A stretch of DNA of 64,000 bases from Durusdinium trenchii. Its lineage: Eukaryota > Sar > Dinophyceae > Suessiales > Symbiodiniaceae. Below, piece by piece: positions 20,299-31,870 of this stretch (position 1 is the first letter of the stretch; every line of letters starts with the position of its first letter). A model generated the notes under the pieces. That model made no database searches. It was not told the origin of the DNA and saw nothing but the letters and a program-made list of their open reading frames with translations. The position numbers and the translations under genes were made by a program. The stretch spans positions 66,833-130,832 of the forward strand of contig CAXAMN010005225.1 in the NCBI GenBank assembly GCA_963970005.1. Reading direction: 5' to 3'.

Positions 20299-23200
20299 GT
20301 CAGATGTTGCCGCTCTTCAAGACAGTTTTTGCCGCAAAGGCTAGGGTCTGGAAAGTCGAGCGGCTCGATATCTACAAGAATCTCTTGAGAGCTTGCGAAA
20401 GGCAGGAGCTGCGCATGGTGCACTTGATGTTGTTCAGGTTTTCTGAACGAATCCCCTCGTGCGAGAGAGAGAGAGAGAGAGTGTGTGTGAGTGAGTGAAG
20501 TTCCTGATTACCTTTCAAACTTCAAATTCAGCAGGGATGGTGAGGTGTTCTTAGCTAACTTTGCTTGCGATGCCGATGCGATACATGAGTGCTGCATAGT
20601 GCTGCTAGGGATGCTCAAGACCGAGTAGCAGTGAAGATCCTGGAGAAGCTCAAGATGGTGACCCAAAACACCGAGATCAAGATCGATGTAGACACCTACA
20701 GGTCTGGACAGAGAAGCTTCTTGTTACTAGTAGTAAGAATGCTCCTAGTAGTAAGGCCAGGAGCCCCTAGAAGCTTCTTGTTCTTTTATTTGATATTTTG
20801 CTAGACATTTCTTTCTTTCTGGTATGTGTTTTGGTTCACTTCTATAGGCCTGAGGTGGTATCGCTGAGCCGCCGAGTTAAGATTTTTCTTCTCTCGCCAA
20901 GCGATTTGTTCTCCGTGCACTCTACAGGCTGACAAGCCCAGTATCACATTATGCACCAGGGAAGCGTCCAACATCTATCTTCGGTGCCTATTTTAGGAAA
21001 GGACCCTGACCAAAGACTGAACCAAATAGCAGAAAAAGGACTGCTGACTTACAACACCTACCAATGCCAGCCAGCCATGCCCTGATCTGCATTAATAAAT
21101 CCAAGAAAAAGTCATTCTTCAACACAGGCCCTCAAATTGAAGTTAGCTGGTTCATTTCAAGGGTGTGAAACCTGGATCTCCCATTCGCTTGTCGAATGGT
21201 GAGACCTTATTCTGAGGATTGCCTTCTCGATCATCCGAGAAGCGCGAAAGCTGTTGCCAAGGCGGAAGAGCTCTTATTTAAGGCAACCTGTGGTTGGGCT
21301 GCAGGAATGTGTGTGTGTGTGACGTTAGCCGCAATCCTGATATGCGTTCTTCAAACGATTGTGCAGGGTACCCAGGGATTAGCGCAGCATTTTAGGGCGC
21401 TTTTGGCTTCACATAGACTAATCCGAGGGATTTTCCGACCCGACTCCCCAACCCTGAAGAGCGGGGTTTGGGGTGGCTTAGACCGCACAACCCACCTCTG
21501 ACCAAGCTGACCAAAGCACCAAGAGTATCATTTTGTGCGGAAAAAGTGTGCTCGAACTTGGTCGCAAAGCTCGTAAGGTGGACGATGCAGAGCTGAACAA
21601 ATTGATGGAGGAGATGTGGGATGAGGTTTATTTCAAAGTGGAGGTCTGGTGGCTTTCTCCTAAAAACTAAGTGAGTGCTTGTATGGTGACGCACGCTGCG
21701 CTTTGTTCGTAGGGCTAGGCAGTCATACAGGTGAGGTTAGGAAGTCGTAGCTTTTTCCTAATTGGACACGGTCACTGCACACTTGAAACAGTTTTGCACA
21801 AGTGAAAGAAACTGTTTCAATTGCAAGGTGCTTTCGGCAAAAGCCGTGAATGAAGCTTTGCTCGTCACGGCTGAGATGGGGAATCTGGCTGTAGTGCTTG
21901 CAATTTGCAATGAGATGTGGGAGAAAGACTTGGAGCAGGCAGAAAGTTGGAGTTCAGTCGTGATACGAATTCTGTGTCAGCGCCCTACTTACTTGGAAGA
22001 ACAATTTTGGTTCTCAACCACTGTGCGCCAAAACTCGCCTTGGTGCCATTACAATTGAACGGATTCTAAGATTTGTCCCAATTATCCGAGCGTTCACGAC
22101 TGGCTGGTGAGATGTCTAAAGTCCTCTATGAGAATGGCGGCACCAGCACGAGCGAAGTTCAGCTCACTTGAACTAGATAAACCAGCGAAAACCGGCCGCC
22201 AAACCGGCCACCAAACCGTTGACTCATCTGACCCAAGTTGAGTTCAGGACCTTGGAACCTTCAAAGCTATTTTGCTGGCCTGTGGACATGCGAAGAAGCC
22301 GGACGAAGCCAAGGTCATCCTGCAGACAGCGCTGTCTGTCTTTAGCAACAAAGACTGAGTTGGATCGAATTTGTTTTTCGCTTTTAGGGGGAGGCCATGG
22401 CTATTAGGTTGGAGACCATCGCTAGTGGACTTGATCAACGTCCTTGGTTTGCGGAACGTGCTTGGCAAGATAGACTGTTGGTCTTGCACACCGATCGCAA
22501 AGCCTTGATCAACTTCCCCAATGTTGATCAGCATTTGACCCGATTTGACCCGTACAGTCTTGGCCAAATTTGCCCCAGGGGAGCGATGCCTCCTGCTTCG
22601 TGAAATTGCTGGCGCCTTCCAGACGCGCAGCCAGCAGGCTATTTGGGATGATCAGGTCACACCAGACTGCCCGTGGTGCGGGAAAGAGGACACAAAGCAC
22701 CATCGTTATTTCACTTGCACAGCGACTTAGCATATCCGTGATGCTTTATCGAACTTGATTTTCCACCCTCGCGGAGGGGGATTCCTTGTTGCCGGAGCTT
22801 CCTGTGATTTTCGAGTCCTCCGAGGATGAATTTCGCTTTACCTTTCAATTTGCCCTTCAGGAACGCACCGTGGAAGAGCCCCTGCTTGCCGAATTGCATC
22901 AGGACACTTCAGCTAGCAATCCATTGCATGTATACACAAATGGGAGTTGCCAACACCCCACCTTGCCTACTCTTCGTTGGCTGGCTATAGCGTAGTCATT
23001 GATTCTTGCCGTAGTGATGCAGACAGATGTTGGCATGCCCAACGCTTCAAGGAAACGGGCTTAATGCCACCGACTTTGCACGTTGTCATTCAGGAATTAT
23101 GTCCACAGGAACAGAACATTCATCACGCAGAGCTTTTGGCCACCATAAGGGCCCAAGAATGCTTCCGACATGATCATGCCATCATCCATGTTGATTCGGC

Positions 23201-26200
23201 CAGTGCTATCGCCACCTATCAGGGTGCCTTTGACATCCATGGCAGGATGTTGCATCGTCATCCTTACCCCTCGCTGTGTCGTCGCATTTGTTTCTTAGGT
23301 CGTCAAGATTAAAGGCCATGCTGATCTTTCTAGTCTCTGGGACCTGCAATGCTATCATGCTTTGGGCAATGTTGTGGCTGATAGAGCAGCTGAAGCAGCT
23401 TGCCTTACTTGCCATCCCACTCTTACTGCTCTTGAGCAAGTGTGTCAACGTCTGCAGGATATGACCACCTTGACTGAATTCTATCCCTTGTCTTTTGGCG
23501 TTGCAGAAATTTCGCAAAGAATATGAAGTCCATCAACCTGCCTCCTTGAACCCCCAGGAACCTCACCCTGCTCGACAGGCCTCTGCCTTTGCTGAGCTTA
23601 TGACTCACTGGTCAGTTCCTAATGGTTGGCGCTTTGATTGGGAACGTGCATCAAGCAGCCACTACTTTGATCACTCCTATTGGGGTAGTGTCCTTGACTG
23701 GCTGGCCGCCTGATGACCCATGTTTGGCTCCGGAGCGCTCCCGGGTTAGAATTTCTTGGATGGAACTTGTCCTGAGCTTCACGTTGTATGCCCGGGGCTA
23801 TATTCCTTTGCATCGACCTTCCGCTGAAGCAGGTCCGCTGAGGCAGGTCTTCCGCGAGCTGAAGCTGCCGCTTTCAGCTATACTTGGAACGAGTGTGCCA
23901 CACAATTCGCTGTGATATTTGGTCAGGCTGTTTCTTTGTGTGGGCAAGCTGTGCTACCCTCCCATGTTTGCTTTGTACCGCCAAGGAGCGGGCACCTGTG
24001 TTTTTGGCCTCTCAAACTGTCCGGCCTTTCCCAATCAGGCTCAAGTGGCTGCAGTGCTGGCTGAGGAGTTCCGTAAACACATTCGGCCCTGCTCGTATAA
24101 CTGGTGGCCAGTGCTTGACTTGGACCCTGCTCAGGAAACATGCATTTTCGATTGGCAACCGCCCAATGACAATGACAGTTGGAATGTTCTTCAAAAACGC
24201 TTGAAGAAAGGCAATTCACTGGCCCGTACTGCTCGACGCCTCTAGCTTTCAGCTCTTGCTTTGTGGTCACTTCATCCGGGATCTCCTCTTCCAGCTCTCC
24301 GCTTTCTGCATTTTGTCATACGGTTCACCTTCAGACCTCGTCGCTCAGCCCCCACCCCGCCACCTGTGCCAGGTGAGGCTACCTCATGCAAGCAAAAGCC
24401 ATCGCTAGTAGGTTGTATTAGGTTGCCATTGCTCCTATGCTGGAGGCCATCGCTATTATGTTGGGGGCCATGGCTGTTGGAGGCCCTCACAATTAGGTTG
24501 GATGGCCATCGCGTGGAGGCCATTGCTAGTAGGCTGGAGGCCATTGCTGTTAGGTTGCCATTGTTACTTGGTGGAGGCCATCGCTGTTAGGGTGGAGGCC
24601 ATCGCCATTGGGTTGGAGGCCATAGCTGTTGGAGGCCATCGCAATTAGGTTGGAGGCCATTGCTATTAAGTTGGAGGACATCGCTATAAGGTTGGAGGCC
24701 AGCGGTACTTAGGTTGGAGGCCATCGCTATTAGGTTGGAGGCCATTGCTATGAGGCCTTCGCTAGTGGGTTGGAGGCCATTACTACTAGGTTGGAGGCCA
24801 TCGCTACTAGGTTGGAGGCCATCGCTAGTAGGTTGGAGGCCATCACTATTGGGTTGGAGGCCATCGCAAGTAGGTTGGAGGCCTTCGCTATTAGGTTGGA
24901 GGCCATTGCTATTAGGCTGGAGGCCATCTGACGATATTGAAAGCGCTTATTGGCAGTCACAAAAAGGCTTGGTTGTGGCCGAGCATTCTTATCTGAGGCC
25001 AAAAAGCAGAGAGGGCAGCGATTTACCAAGAAGCAGTGCTATCACTTTCGATGGCTGACCAGCACAAGGATGTTTGGAAACTGTTCGAGGCAGCAAGCAA
25101 TGGTAGTGGTACCGAAACCGTGAGAAGCCGACAAGGGGGTGGCCGGAAGGGTTTCCTTTGGTCCCAGATCCGCCCAGGGAACCATGGGACAAAGGGCATC
25201 GCTCTTAGGAGCAAGAACGCTACTAGGGGCTCCTTGCCCTAATGCTAGGAGCAGGACGCCACTAGGAACCATGAACCTCATTCATTTGGCCCGGAGAGGC
25301 CATTTGAGAGCCTCGATTGTTCCAGGCTTCTCGGCGCGAAGGATTTCCTCTAGGCCCACTCGTTTGCGCAACTTGGCTAAAGGAGGCGATGCTTGCCAAG
25401 TCCTGACCAGGTGCCTCGCCTTCTTGTGCAAAATGCACTTTTAAGATTATCATCACTTCGCGCCTCTATGAAATAAGAGGGGATTCTTCTTGTTCGTTCC
25501 ATTGTAGGTACGCCAGCTTTGCCTAGTATGTCGGAGGTTCTGTGGGCGACAATTTAGTGTGTCAATACTCATCAATGTCCAAAAGGTTTCTGAGTTTGAA
25601 CCTGACTTCACTTTGCACCTGAGTGCAGAACTACCTGCTGAGTAGGTCGGCAGTGGTGTAAACATCCTCGGTGCGGAGTGTTTGAAACAGCCTACCAAGT
25701 TGGTAAAATAGATTTCCCAAAGGCGCGACTAAACTGCGACCGAGGAAGCAGTGGTGAAGAGCTGCATCAAACTCAAAAAGCCTCAGTGGATTAGGCCATT
25801 GCTCAAGGACAGACCGAAGGTTGAGGGCCAAAGGCGGCCAAATAAGTGCTTATTTGTGTGCCAAAGGGCCACAGTAGGACGGCGACGATACTAGAACAAC
25901 TCGTTTGCACATCTAGTGTAGTCACAACTCGTGAAGTTCACCCCGACGAAAAAGCGCACGAAACGCATTGATCTTCGCGTGGCAGGAGGCACATGAGACC
26001 TTGAACAAGGACTTGCAACTTGATGGGCTTGCTGCTATGGTGCGCACACTTGCCCTTGTAGACGTCGTGGGCTTAGCAGTTGGGTAGGTCTACAGAACAG
26101 TAATTAGCATAGTAATTTGGGTGTTCTTCGTATTGACACTCTATATGACATAGTCATGACTGAGGGACCTTTATCGTCTAACTAAAGTTCCAGTAGTTCA

Positions 26201-29200
26201 TGTCAAGATAATGGACAATGATTTGAGACCCACGGACATCGCCATGTCCGTCCCACGAAGCAGACCTAGGATTGGGAGAGGGCCCTTCATTTCCTGGAGC
26301 ACTTCAAGTTGTATGGTCTTCCAGATGCCTCAGTGCTGAACGCAGTGATCTACGCATGCTTCAAAGGTGGCAACTGTCAGAAGTCCATGGAGCTCTTCCA
26401 TGAGATGAACCAACGACATTTGTGGCTCGACATGCACAGGTATTTTCAATTTTCAAGCGTTCACGGGGATGTTCCTTCAACAACCAGCCCGGTTAAGTGC
26501 TGAAAAAGAGTCGTGTCCTCACAACTAGTTCAGAACTCAGAGTATCAGCAAGGCAAGGTCACTGAAAGCAATTGACACTGCACCTGCAATGTCGGAAATG
26601 CTGGTGTTACAAAGCTTTGAGATAAGATCATAGTGTGCTGTAATTAGGGCATGAGAATCAAGACGAAACGACCATGACAACAGTGTAACCGGGAACACCT
26701 CGCAGAAAAGGAGCTGCAAGGTTTCCAAGCTGTAAAGACCACCCGCCCCACAAAGAAACTCCTCGCAAATCCACGCTTCTCACTGACAGTGGTTCTACGC
26801 ATTTACACCTGATGAAGCTTTTTGATTTCGATGCCTAGTAGCAAGAAGCTACTAGGTGGAGGCCATCGCTATTAGGTTGGAGGCCATCGCTACTAGTAGC
26901 AAGAAGCTACTAGGATTTGTCTTCCTTTGTGACGGAGTGGCCGGAGTGATGCCACTCCGGGCTCGAGGAAACCTGATGCCTTGACCTACCACATAGCAAT
27001 GTTGCAGCTCGTGCGTGAGGAAGACAGCGCTGGAGCAGAAGAGCTTTACAAGGCTGCTACCTATCAAGGGCTCTTCCCAAGATGGATCATCAGGAAGCGT
27101 TTGGGGCAAATTGCTCAGCACTTTTTCCGCTTCAAATTTTTAGGGGTTTCAATTTGGGACAAACTTGCATGTGTTTCGTCTGAGGTGTCTACCTGAATCT
27201 AAAAGCCATTATGGGTGAAAACGACGGGTTTCTGGCAGAACCGAATGACAACCCCTTAGACTTCTAAGAGTAACACCTAGAGGAAGCTGTTGTGATGATT
27301 TGTGTCTCGAAGTGCTGGTGGTGTGGTGTGTGGTGAGGCTTCATATGGTGATGTGCGCACAGAAACCTCATTGAGTCAACCACCTATGTACCCGGGAACA
27401 AGACAAGATAGATATAAGGACAAGTCAGTAAGGAAAAGACCACTGCTATTCTTGAGTTTCGTGTTAGGTTGGAGGCCATCGCTATTATCGCTAATAAGGT
27501 TGGAGGCGCCATCGCTATTGGGTTGGAGGCCACCTCTAATTATAGGTTGGAGGCCATCGCTTATTAGGTTGGAGGCACCATCGATATTTGGTTGGAGGCC
27601 ATCGCTTCTAGGTTGAAGGCCATCGCTTCTTGGTTGGAGGCCATCGCTATTAGTTGGAGGCCATCGCTGTTAGTTGGAGGCCATCGCAAGTAGGTTGGAT
27701 AGTAGGTTGCAGGCCATCGCTATTAGGTTGGAGGCCATCGCTATTTAGGTTGGAGGCCATCGCTATTAGTTGGTGCAATTAGGTTGGAGACCATGGCGAT
27801 TTGCTTGAAGGCCATTGCTATTATATAGGTTGGAGGCCATCGCTCTTAGGTTGGCGGAATTAGGTTTGAGGCCATCGCTATTAGGTTGGAGGCCATTGCT
27901 ATTAGCGTGGAGGCCATCGCTATTAGGTTGGAGGCCATCGCTATTAGGTTGGCGGAACTAGGTTGGAGGCCATTGCTATTCGGTTTGAGGCCATCGGTAT
28001 TAGGTTGGCACTATTAGGTTGGAGGCCATCGCTNNNNNNNNNNGAGGCCATCGGTATTAGGTTGGCACTATTAGGTTGGAGGCCATCGCTTTTGGGTTGG
28101 AGGCTTGCAGTTTCGTCAGCATTTCTTTTGCGTGGTGACTGCAGTGATGGGACCGTGTTGAGCTGGCCGAGTTTTTGGCGCGGCTCCAGAGTTGCTCTTT
28201 GCGACTGTAAGCGTGGCCGCATCTTCTGTTACCCAGGGGGGACGCAGTCCTTTTCTTTGGTCCTTTGTTTCCTCAATTCTTAGTTTTGCGTGGGCTACGG
28301 CACCATGTGGAGCTTCTCTATCAGAGGTATGCAGACTTTTCATTTGGTGACGGTCTACTTGCCCCTCCGAGGAGATCATTCATCAATGTCCACAACATGA
28401 ATGACGACCTTGCAAAGATGGCCGTGCGGATCTTCGTGGAAGAGGCCACTCAGATTGGCCGAAGGAGTGGAGCTGATCCACTCTAAGGTGTCGAGGGTGT
28501 TTAGGAACATTGTATGTAGAGAGAGAGAGAGTGGTAATTAGAGGTGATGTTCGATTTACATGTTGTAAGCGCAGTAAGGGTGTGTGTGCGTGCCTTCGGG
28601 CACTATGCCACGAAGGGCTTTTCGCGTCGAGCGCCTTTTTTGCTTTCAGGTCACCGCCACGAAGGTCTTGCCTCGCCCACCGCAGAGAGAATTGCGCATC
28701 AGGTTCACTGATGGGCCTGCTGGGCCGTGGCTCCCCGTCGTGCAATACTTTCAATGCAACAAACATATGCCAAACTTCTGTGGAAAACATGTGTGAACAT
28801 CGGGGCGAGCAATTCCTAGCTACTGTAATTAAGATATTGTTTTGCATGATAGGTGATAGGCTTGATAGGAGTGGCAAAATCTCGGCTGGAATCAGGGAAA
28901 TGCCTTCATCTGGATGAAGAGCATTATCGAACAATCAGCAAACCTCATATTCGTGCTGCCCAGGTCACGAGAAACCGCGAAACAGAAAGCCAGGAGAGAG
29001 ATGCTGTCCAGGCCTATGGAACGAACCCAAACCAATTGGAACGAAAGATGCAACGCATGATAAGTGCCGTGTCACATGTTTAGATGCTTGTCGTTGCGGA
29101 ACCTCGGTTGTGGTTCATGTCTCCACCCCTTTGACACGAAACGCACGTAGTGACGTAGTGTTGGTGTCCTTGATCCAATGGACGCCGTTCACTTTGCCAG

Positions 29201-29330
29201 GTTGTTATTGAAGGAGTACAAGTTGGGCTGTGAACTGGCTCCCGATGGGGAGATCCGCATAACCAGGCGAGCAACAGAAGTGTTCTACGGGTGTTTTTGG
29301 AACATCTTGGCTTGGTTCGATTTTGTTTGC
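20297..29330 (+). CDS. Pentatricopeptide repeat (PPR) protein, possibly with an Smr-like C-terminus
   Basis: PPR proteins bind organelle RNA through stacked 35-residue helical hairpins. Clear repeats: 26270-26439 (HFLEHFKLYGLPDASVLNAV then YACFKGGNCQKSMELFHEM) joined in phase to 26968-about 27115 (KPDALTYHIAMLQL, AGAEELYKAATYQGLFPRW). Weaker PPR-like exons: to 20437 (LDIYKNLLRACERQEL), about 20601-20701 (ILEKLKMV), near 21240, from about 21827 (LVTAEMGNLAVVLAICNEM), near 22100, about 22246-22318 (GTFKAILLACGHAKKPDEAK), about 25050-25125 and near 25970. At 28318-28483 FINVHNMNDDLAKMAVRIF resembles the opening of an Smr domain, and from about 29212 LLLKEYKLGCELAPDGEIRI could be its end. Introns hold the LINE fragment, two big family A arrays and composite repeats. 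Whether all pieces form one gene is inference. Confidence 0.62.
20459..20494 (+). repeat. GA then GT microsatellite
   Basis: (GA)n followed by (TG)n, just after the first PPR-like exon. Confidence 0.9.
20710..20785 (+). repeat. Family B fragment
   Basis: Forward modules start directly after the exon ending at 20701. AGAAGCTTCTTGTT occurs at both ends. Confidence 0.8.
22388..22430 (+). repeat. Family A repeat at the 5' edge of the LINE fragment
   Basis: Two + orientation units end exactly where LINE-like coding starts. Confidence 0.8.
22430..24245 (+). pseudogene. 5'-truncated, frameshifted LINE-type retroelement (zinc knuckle, RNase H, C-terminal region)
   Basis: It encodes the end of a reverse-transcriptase polyprotein. 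In order: a CPWCGKEDTKHHRYFTC zinc-binding motif (22668-22718) as found after RT in plant-type LINEs; an RNase H domain with YTNGSC (22933-22950), HHAELLA (near 23118), HVDSASAI (near 23190) and GNVVADRAAEAA (near 23365); and an unnamed C-terminal region rich in W and F to a stop at 24243. The RT domain itself is missing. The reading frame changes at least four times (near 22978, 23305, 23510, between 23620 and 23710, and before 23919), so no intact protein can be made. The first RNase H catalytic Asp is Asn. It sits in sense orientation in a PPR intron, flanked on both sides by family A repeats. Confidence 0.82.
24395..24930 (+). repeat. Large family A array, about 25 units
   Basis: Units of about 21 bp in + orientation with variable suffixes (GCTATTAGG, GCTAGTAGG, GCAAGTAGG, GCTGTTAGG). 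The left half is more degenerate, with shortened units. The ORF across it encodes only a repeated LGWRPSL pattern and is not a gene. Confidence 0.95.
25178..25273 (-). repeat. Family B insertion with 9-bp direct repeats
   Basis: GGAACCATG at 25178-25186 and 25265-25273 brackets minus-orientation modules. Confidence 0.75.
26828..26916. repeat. Composite B-A-A-B array
   Basis: CTAGTAGCAAGAAGCTACTAG, an 8-bp stem with a 5-nt loop, flanks two family A units on both sides. It lies in the phase-verified PPR intron 26440-26967. Confidence 0.9.
27465..28110 (+). repeat. Largest family A array, about 30 units, with assembly gap
   Basis: Plus-orientation units with frequent small deletions and a secondary pattern GTTGGCGGAATTAG / GTTGGCACTATTAG. 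The N gap lies at 28034-28043. It is in a PPR intron. Confidence 0.95.
28034..28043. other. Assembly gap (10 N) between identical 47-bp flanks
   Basis: Positions 27987-28033 and 28044-28090 are identical over 47 bp, as if two contig ends that overlap were joined with Ns instead of merged. Confidence 0.95.
28515..28530 (+). repeat. GA microsatellite
   Basis: Short (GA)n run in the 3' part of the PPR gene region. Confidence 0.8.
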
Positions 29331-29339
29331 CTCGCATGT

Positions 29340-30330
29340 ATTGCCTGGAATTGAACGATGCAAGTCAGACAATTGCCAGGGATTGGGCAATTACTGTTGT
29401 GTTTCATGAACCTTTGCCCACCCATACCGAGCATACGGCTTCCAGACTACCTCTTGTGGCATGACGCCTGCACCCTAAGGGCTGTGCACATCACCTTGCC
29501 CCAACCTGCAGACCACACCATGCTGCAGGTTGCATGTATGAATGATGGCACAGCTTCCAACCTCGCGTCTGTTAGGCACCCAGCCCCAGCATGCCGCCAT
29601 AGCTGCCACATCCTGCATGCCGCCATAGCTTGCCACACCCCGCACGCCTCAGTAGCTGCCACGCATGTGCACATCACCTTTCACGATTGTAGTTTAATGC
29701 TACCCTCCCCCCTCTCATCGCAAATGTTTAGGCATAAGCTTCACCAGCAGATGAGTTAATGAGTGTTTGTTGCAGTATGCCATAAGCCTTTGCCTTCGTT
29801 TAAACTAGGTAAAGTCTAAAGCATCTAAGACGCCTTAACGTTGAGAACTTGCAGAGCTTTAAGCCTTTTGTACCGCGCGAATGAAAGAGTGCACATGTGC
29901 GTGTCGCAAAGATAATAGTGCATTGCCTGTAGGAACACGCAAGCAAGGGTATGTTTGGCTGCGTCAGCGCCTCTACCCGACGTTCGTTCGTCGTCCCGAA
30001 TTTAGTGTAATTGTCAGGTCACAGACGGTTCTCAAAGAATCAGCTGTCTCGTGGCCTGGAATCCTAACCTGCAAAGCAAACGGCATTTCGCCATGAGGGG
30101 GGGACTTGAAATATATGCAGTGTGCGGCACCCCTTTCATACGGTTGAACATGTCTCACTTGCTTCGCCTTACTTTTGGCTCAAGATGAAAACACGAGCGC
30201 AGCATTGTGAGTGTTGTGCTTTGCTTCTGGTTGCTTTTGGGGTTGGTTGTCGCCTCTTCAAGTTCTACATTCCTTTCTTCAGCATGAAGTTTAAAGTGTG
30301 CTGTTTGTAGTGGCCCTTCAGGTTTCAAAG
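29340..30330. other. No gene recognised; low-copy direct repeats
   Basis: Around 29580-29660 CATGCCGCCATAGCT is repeated with spacing changes. ORFs here are short and compositionally poor. A spliced-leader-like 12-mer lies at 30173-30184. Confidence 0.5.
30173..30184 (+). other. Possible relict spliced-leader end
   Basis: TTTTGGCTCAAG is identical to the last 12 nt of the conserved dinoflagellate trans-spliced leader and is followed immediately by ATG (30185). Reinserted processed cDNAs in dinoflagellates are known to keep such remnants. The frame after the ATG stops after about 41 codons, so any gene copy is broken or spliced. Confidence 0.4.
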
Positions 30331-30333
30331 TTG

Positions 30334-31870
30334 TTCCCCAAACAGTTTACTGTTAGGGGTTCTCAATGCTTTAAAGAATGGTCCCCTTGGTGCTGGATGG
30401 TCTGGTCGGGTTCCCGGCCGGCTTGTCTCCCACTTCCTTTCATTTGTCTCCCAGTTCTTTTCATTTTTCTCCCAGGCTGGGTGCTTGTGGTCGGGTTCCC
30501 GGCTGGCTTGTCTCCCGCTTCCTTTCATGTGTTTCCCACTTCTTTTCATTTGTCTCCCACGTCCTTTCATTTGTCTCTCACTTCTTTTCATTTGTCTCCC
30601 AGTTCTTTTCATTTGTCTCCCAGGCTGGGTGCTTGTGGATTTGTCTTCCACTTCTTTTCATTTGTCTCCCAAGCCGGGTGCTTGTAGTCGGGTTCCCGGC
30701 TGGCTTGTCTCCCACTTCCTGTAATTTGTTTCCCACTTCTTTTCATTTGTCTCCCACGTCCTTTCATTTGTCTCCCAGTTCTTTTCATTTGTCTCCCAGT
30801 TCTTTTCATTTGTCTCCCAGGCTGGGTGCTTGTGGTCGGGTTGCCGGCTGGCTTGTCTCCCGCTTCCTTTCATGTGTTTCCCACTTCTTTTCATTTGTCT
30901 CCCACGTCCTTTCATTGGTCTCCCACTACTTCTTTTCACTTGTCTCCCAGGCTGGGTGGTTGTGGTCGGGTTCCCAGCTGGCCTCCCACGTCCTTCATTT
31001 GCCTCCCACTTCTTTTCATTTGTCTCCCAGTTTTTTCAATTGTCTCCCACCCGGCCGGTCTCCCATCCTTTAGGCTGGGTGCTTGTGGTCGGGTTCCCGG
31101 CTGGCTTGTCTCCCACTTCCTTTTATTTGTTTCCCACTTCTTTTCATGTGTCTCCCAGGCTGGGTGCTTGTTTCCGGCCGGCTTGTCTCCCACTTCCTTG
31201 CATTTGTCTCCAACTTTTGCCCCAAACAGTTTACTGTTAGGGGTTCTCAATTCTTTCTTAAGATGTGTCACTGCTGGTGTCCGCCCATTTCCACTGGCCA
31301 TGTAGCATTTCTAATTTATCATTTTTCTCCCAGGTCTACTGCTGGTGTCCGCCCTTTTCCGCTGGCCATGCAGCATGTCTATTCATTTGTTTCCCGGGTC
31401 TGTCACTGGTGCTGCCGCCCTTTTCCGCTGGCCATGTAGCATTTCTATTCATTTGTCTCCCATGTGATTTCTTTCTTTTTGTCTTTCAGGTTTGGTCCAT
31501 GCACTGCTGTTTTCTGCCCTGTCGGCTGGAACAGGTTCACCTGTTGCGTGACTGTCTCCGGGATTGCATTCCTGCCACACTGTGTAACACTCAGCTTTGT
31601 TTTCCTTTTCGGGCAAGCGTTGGATGAATGACCGGATTGGATTTCGGCGGCGTAGCAGCCATCTCTCTGTTCAGTTGGGACGGGGGGCATACGTCAGGCA
31701 CCAAAATCAATTTCATGTCACATCCTTCGCTCCTCATGCTTTTATTTCTTGTCCTCACGTGGTCAACTCCCCGCTGATTGAGCAGCATGACCAGCATCAT
31801 GTTCGCACTTGAAGAATAATTCCCCAAAAGGTTTACTGTTAGGGCTTCTCAATTCTTTCTTAAGATGTGT
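30334..31870 (+). repeat. Three copies of a ~45-bp direct repeat bounding minisatellite blocks
   Basis: CCCCAAACAGTTTACTGTTA and the following GGGGTTCTCAAT occur at about 30337, 31211 and, diverged, 31822. The last two share the longer tail TTCTTTCTTAAGATGTGTC. They bound the minisatellite (30380-31210) and a second stretch with CATTTGTCTCCC remnants. Confidence 0.85.
30380..31210 (+). repeat. Minisatellite of CTTTTCATTTGTCTCCCA units with a higher-order pattern
   Basis: The basic unit is about 21 bp (TTCTTTTCATTTGTCTCCCA). Blocks of 4-6 units are separated by a ~45-bp spacer containing GGCTGGGTGCTTGTGGTCGG and TTCCCGGCTGGCTTG, giving a super-repeat of roughly 120-350 bp. The long ORFs on both strands across it are products of the repeat, not genes. 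Confidence 0.93.

Noticed and set aside
24714-25058. Open frames with LGWRPSLLGWRPSL or MASNLIA patterns (also 27302-27616, 44155-44571, 44165-44632)
   Set aside because: They are translations of family A arrays whose unit length is a multiple of three.
28383-28934. 183-codon minus-strand ORF
   Set aside because: No recognisable motif. It overlaps the + strand exon with Smr-like sequence.
30378-31305. Long Phe/Ser/Leu-rich ORFs and the opposite Lys/Arg-rich ORFs
   Set aside because: Both strands are open only because of the 21-bp minisatellite. There are no exon borders or motifs.
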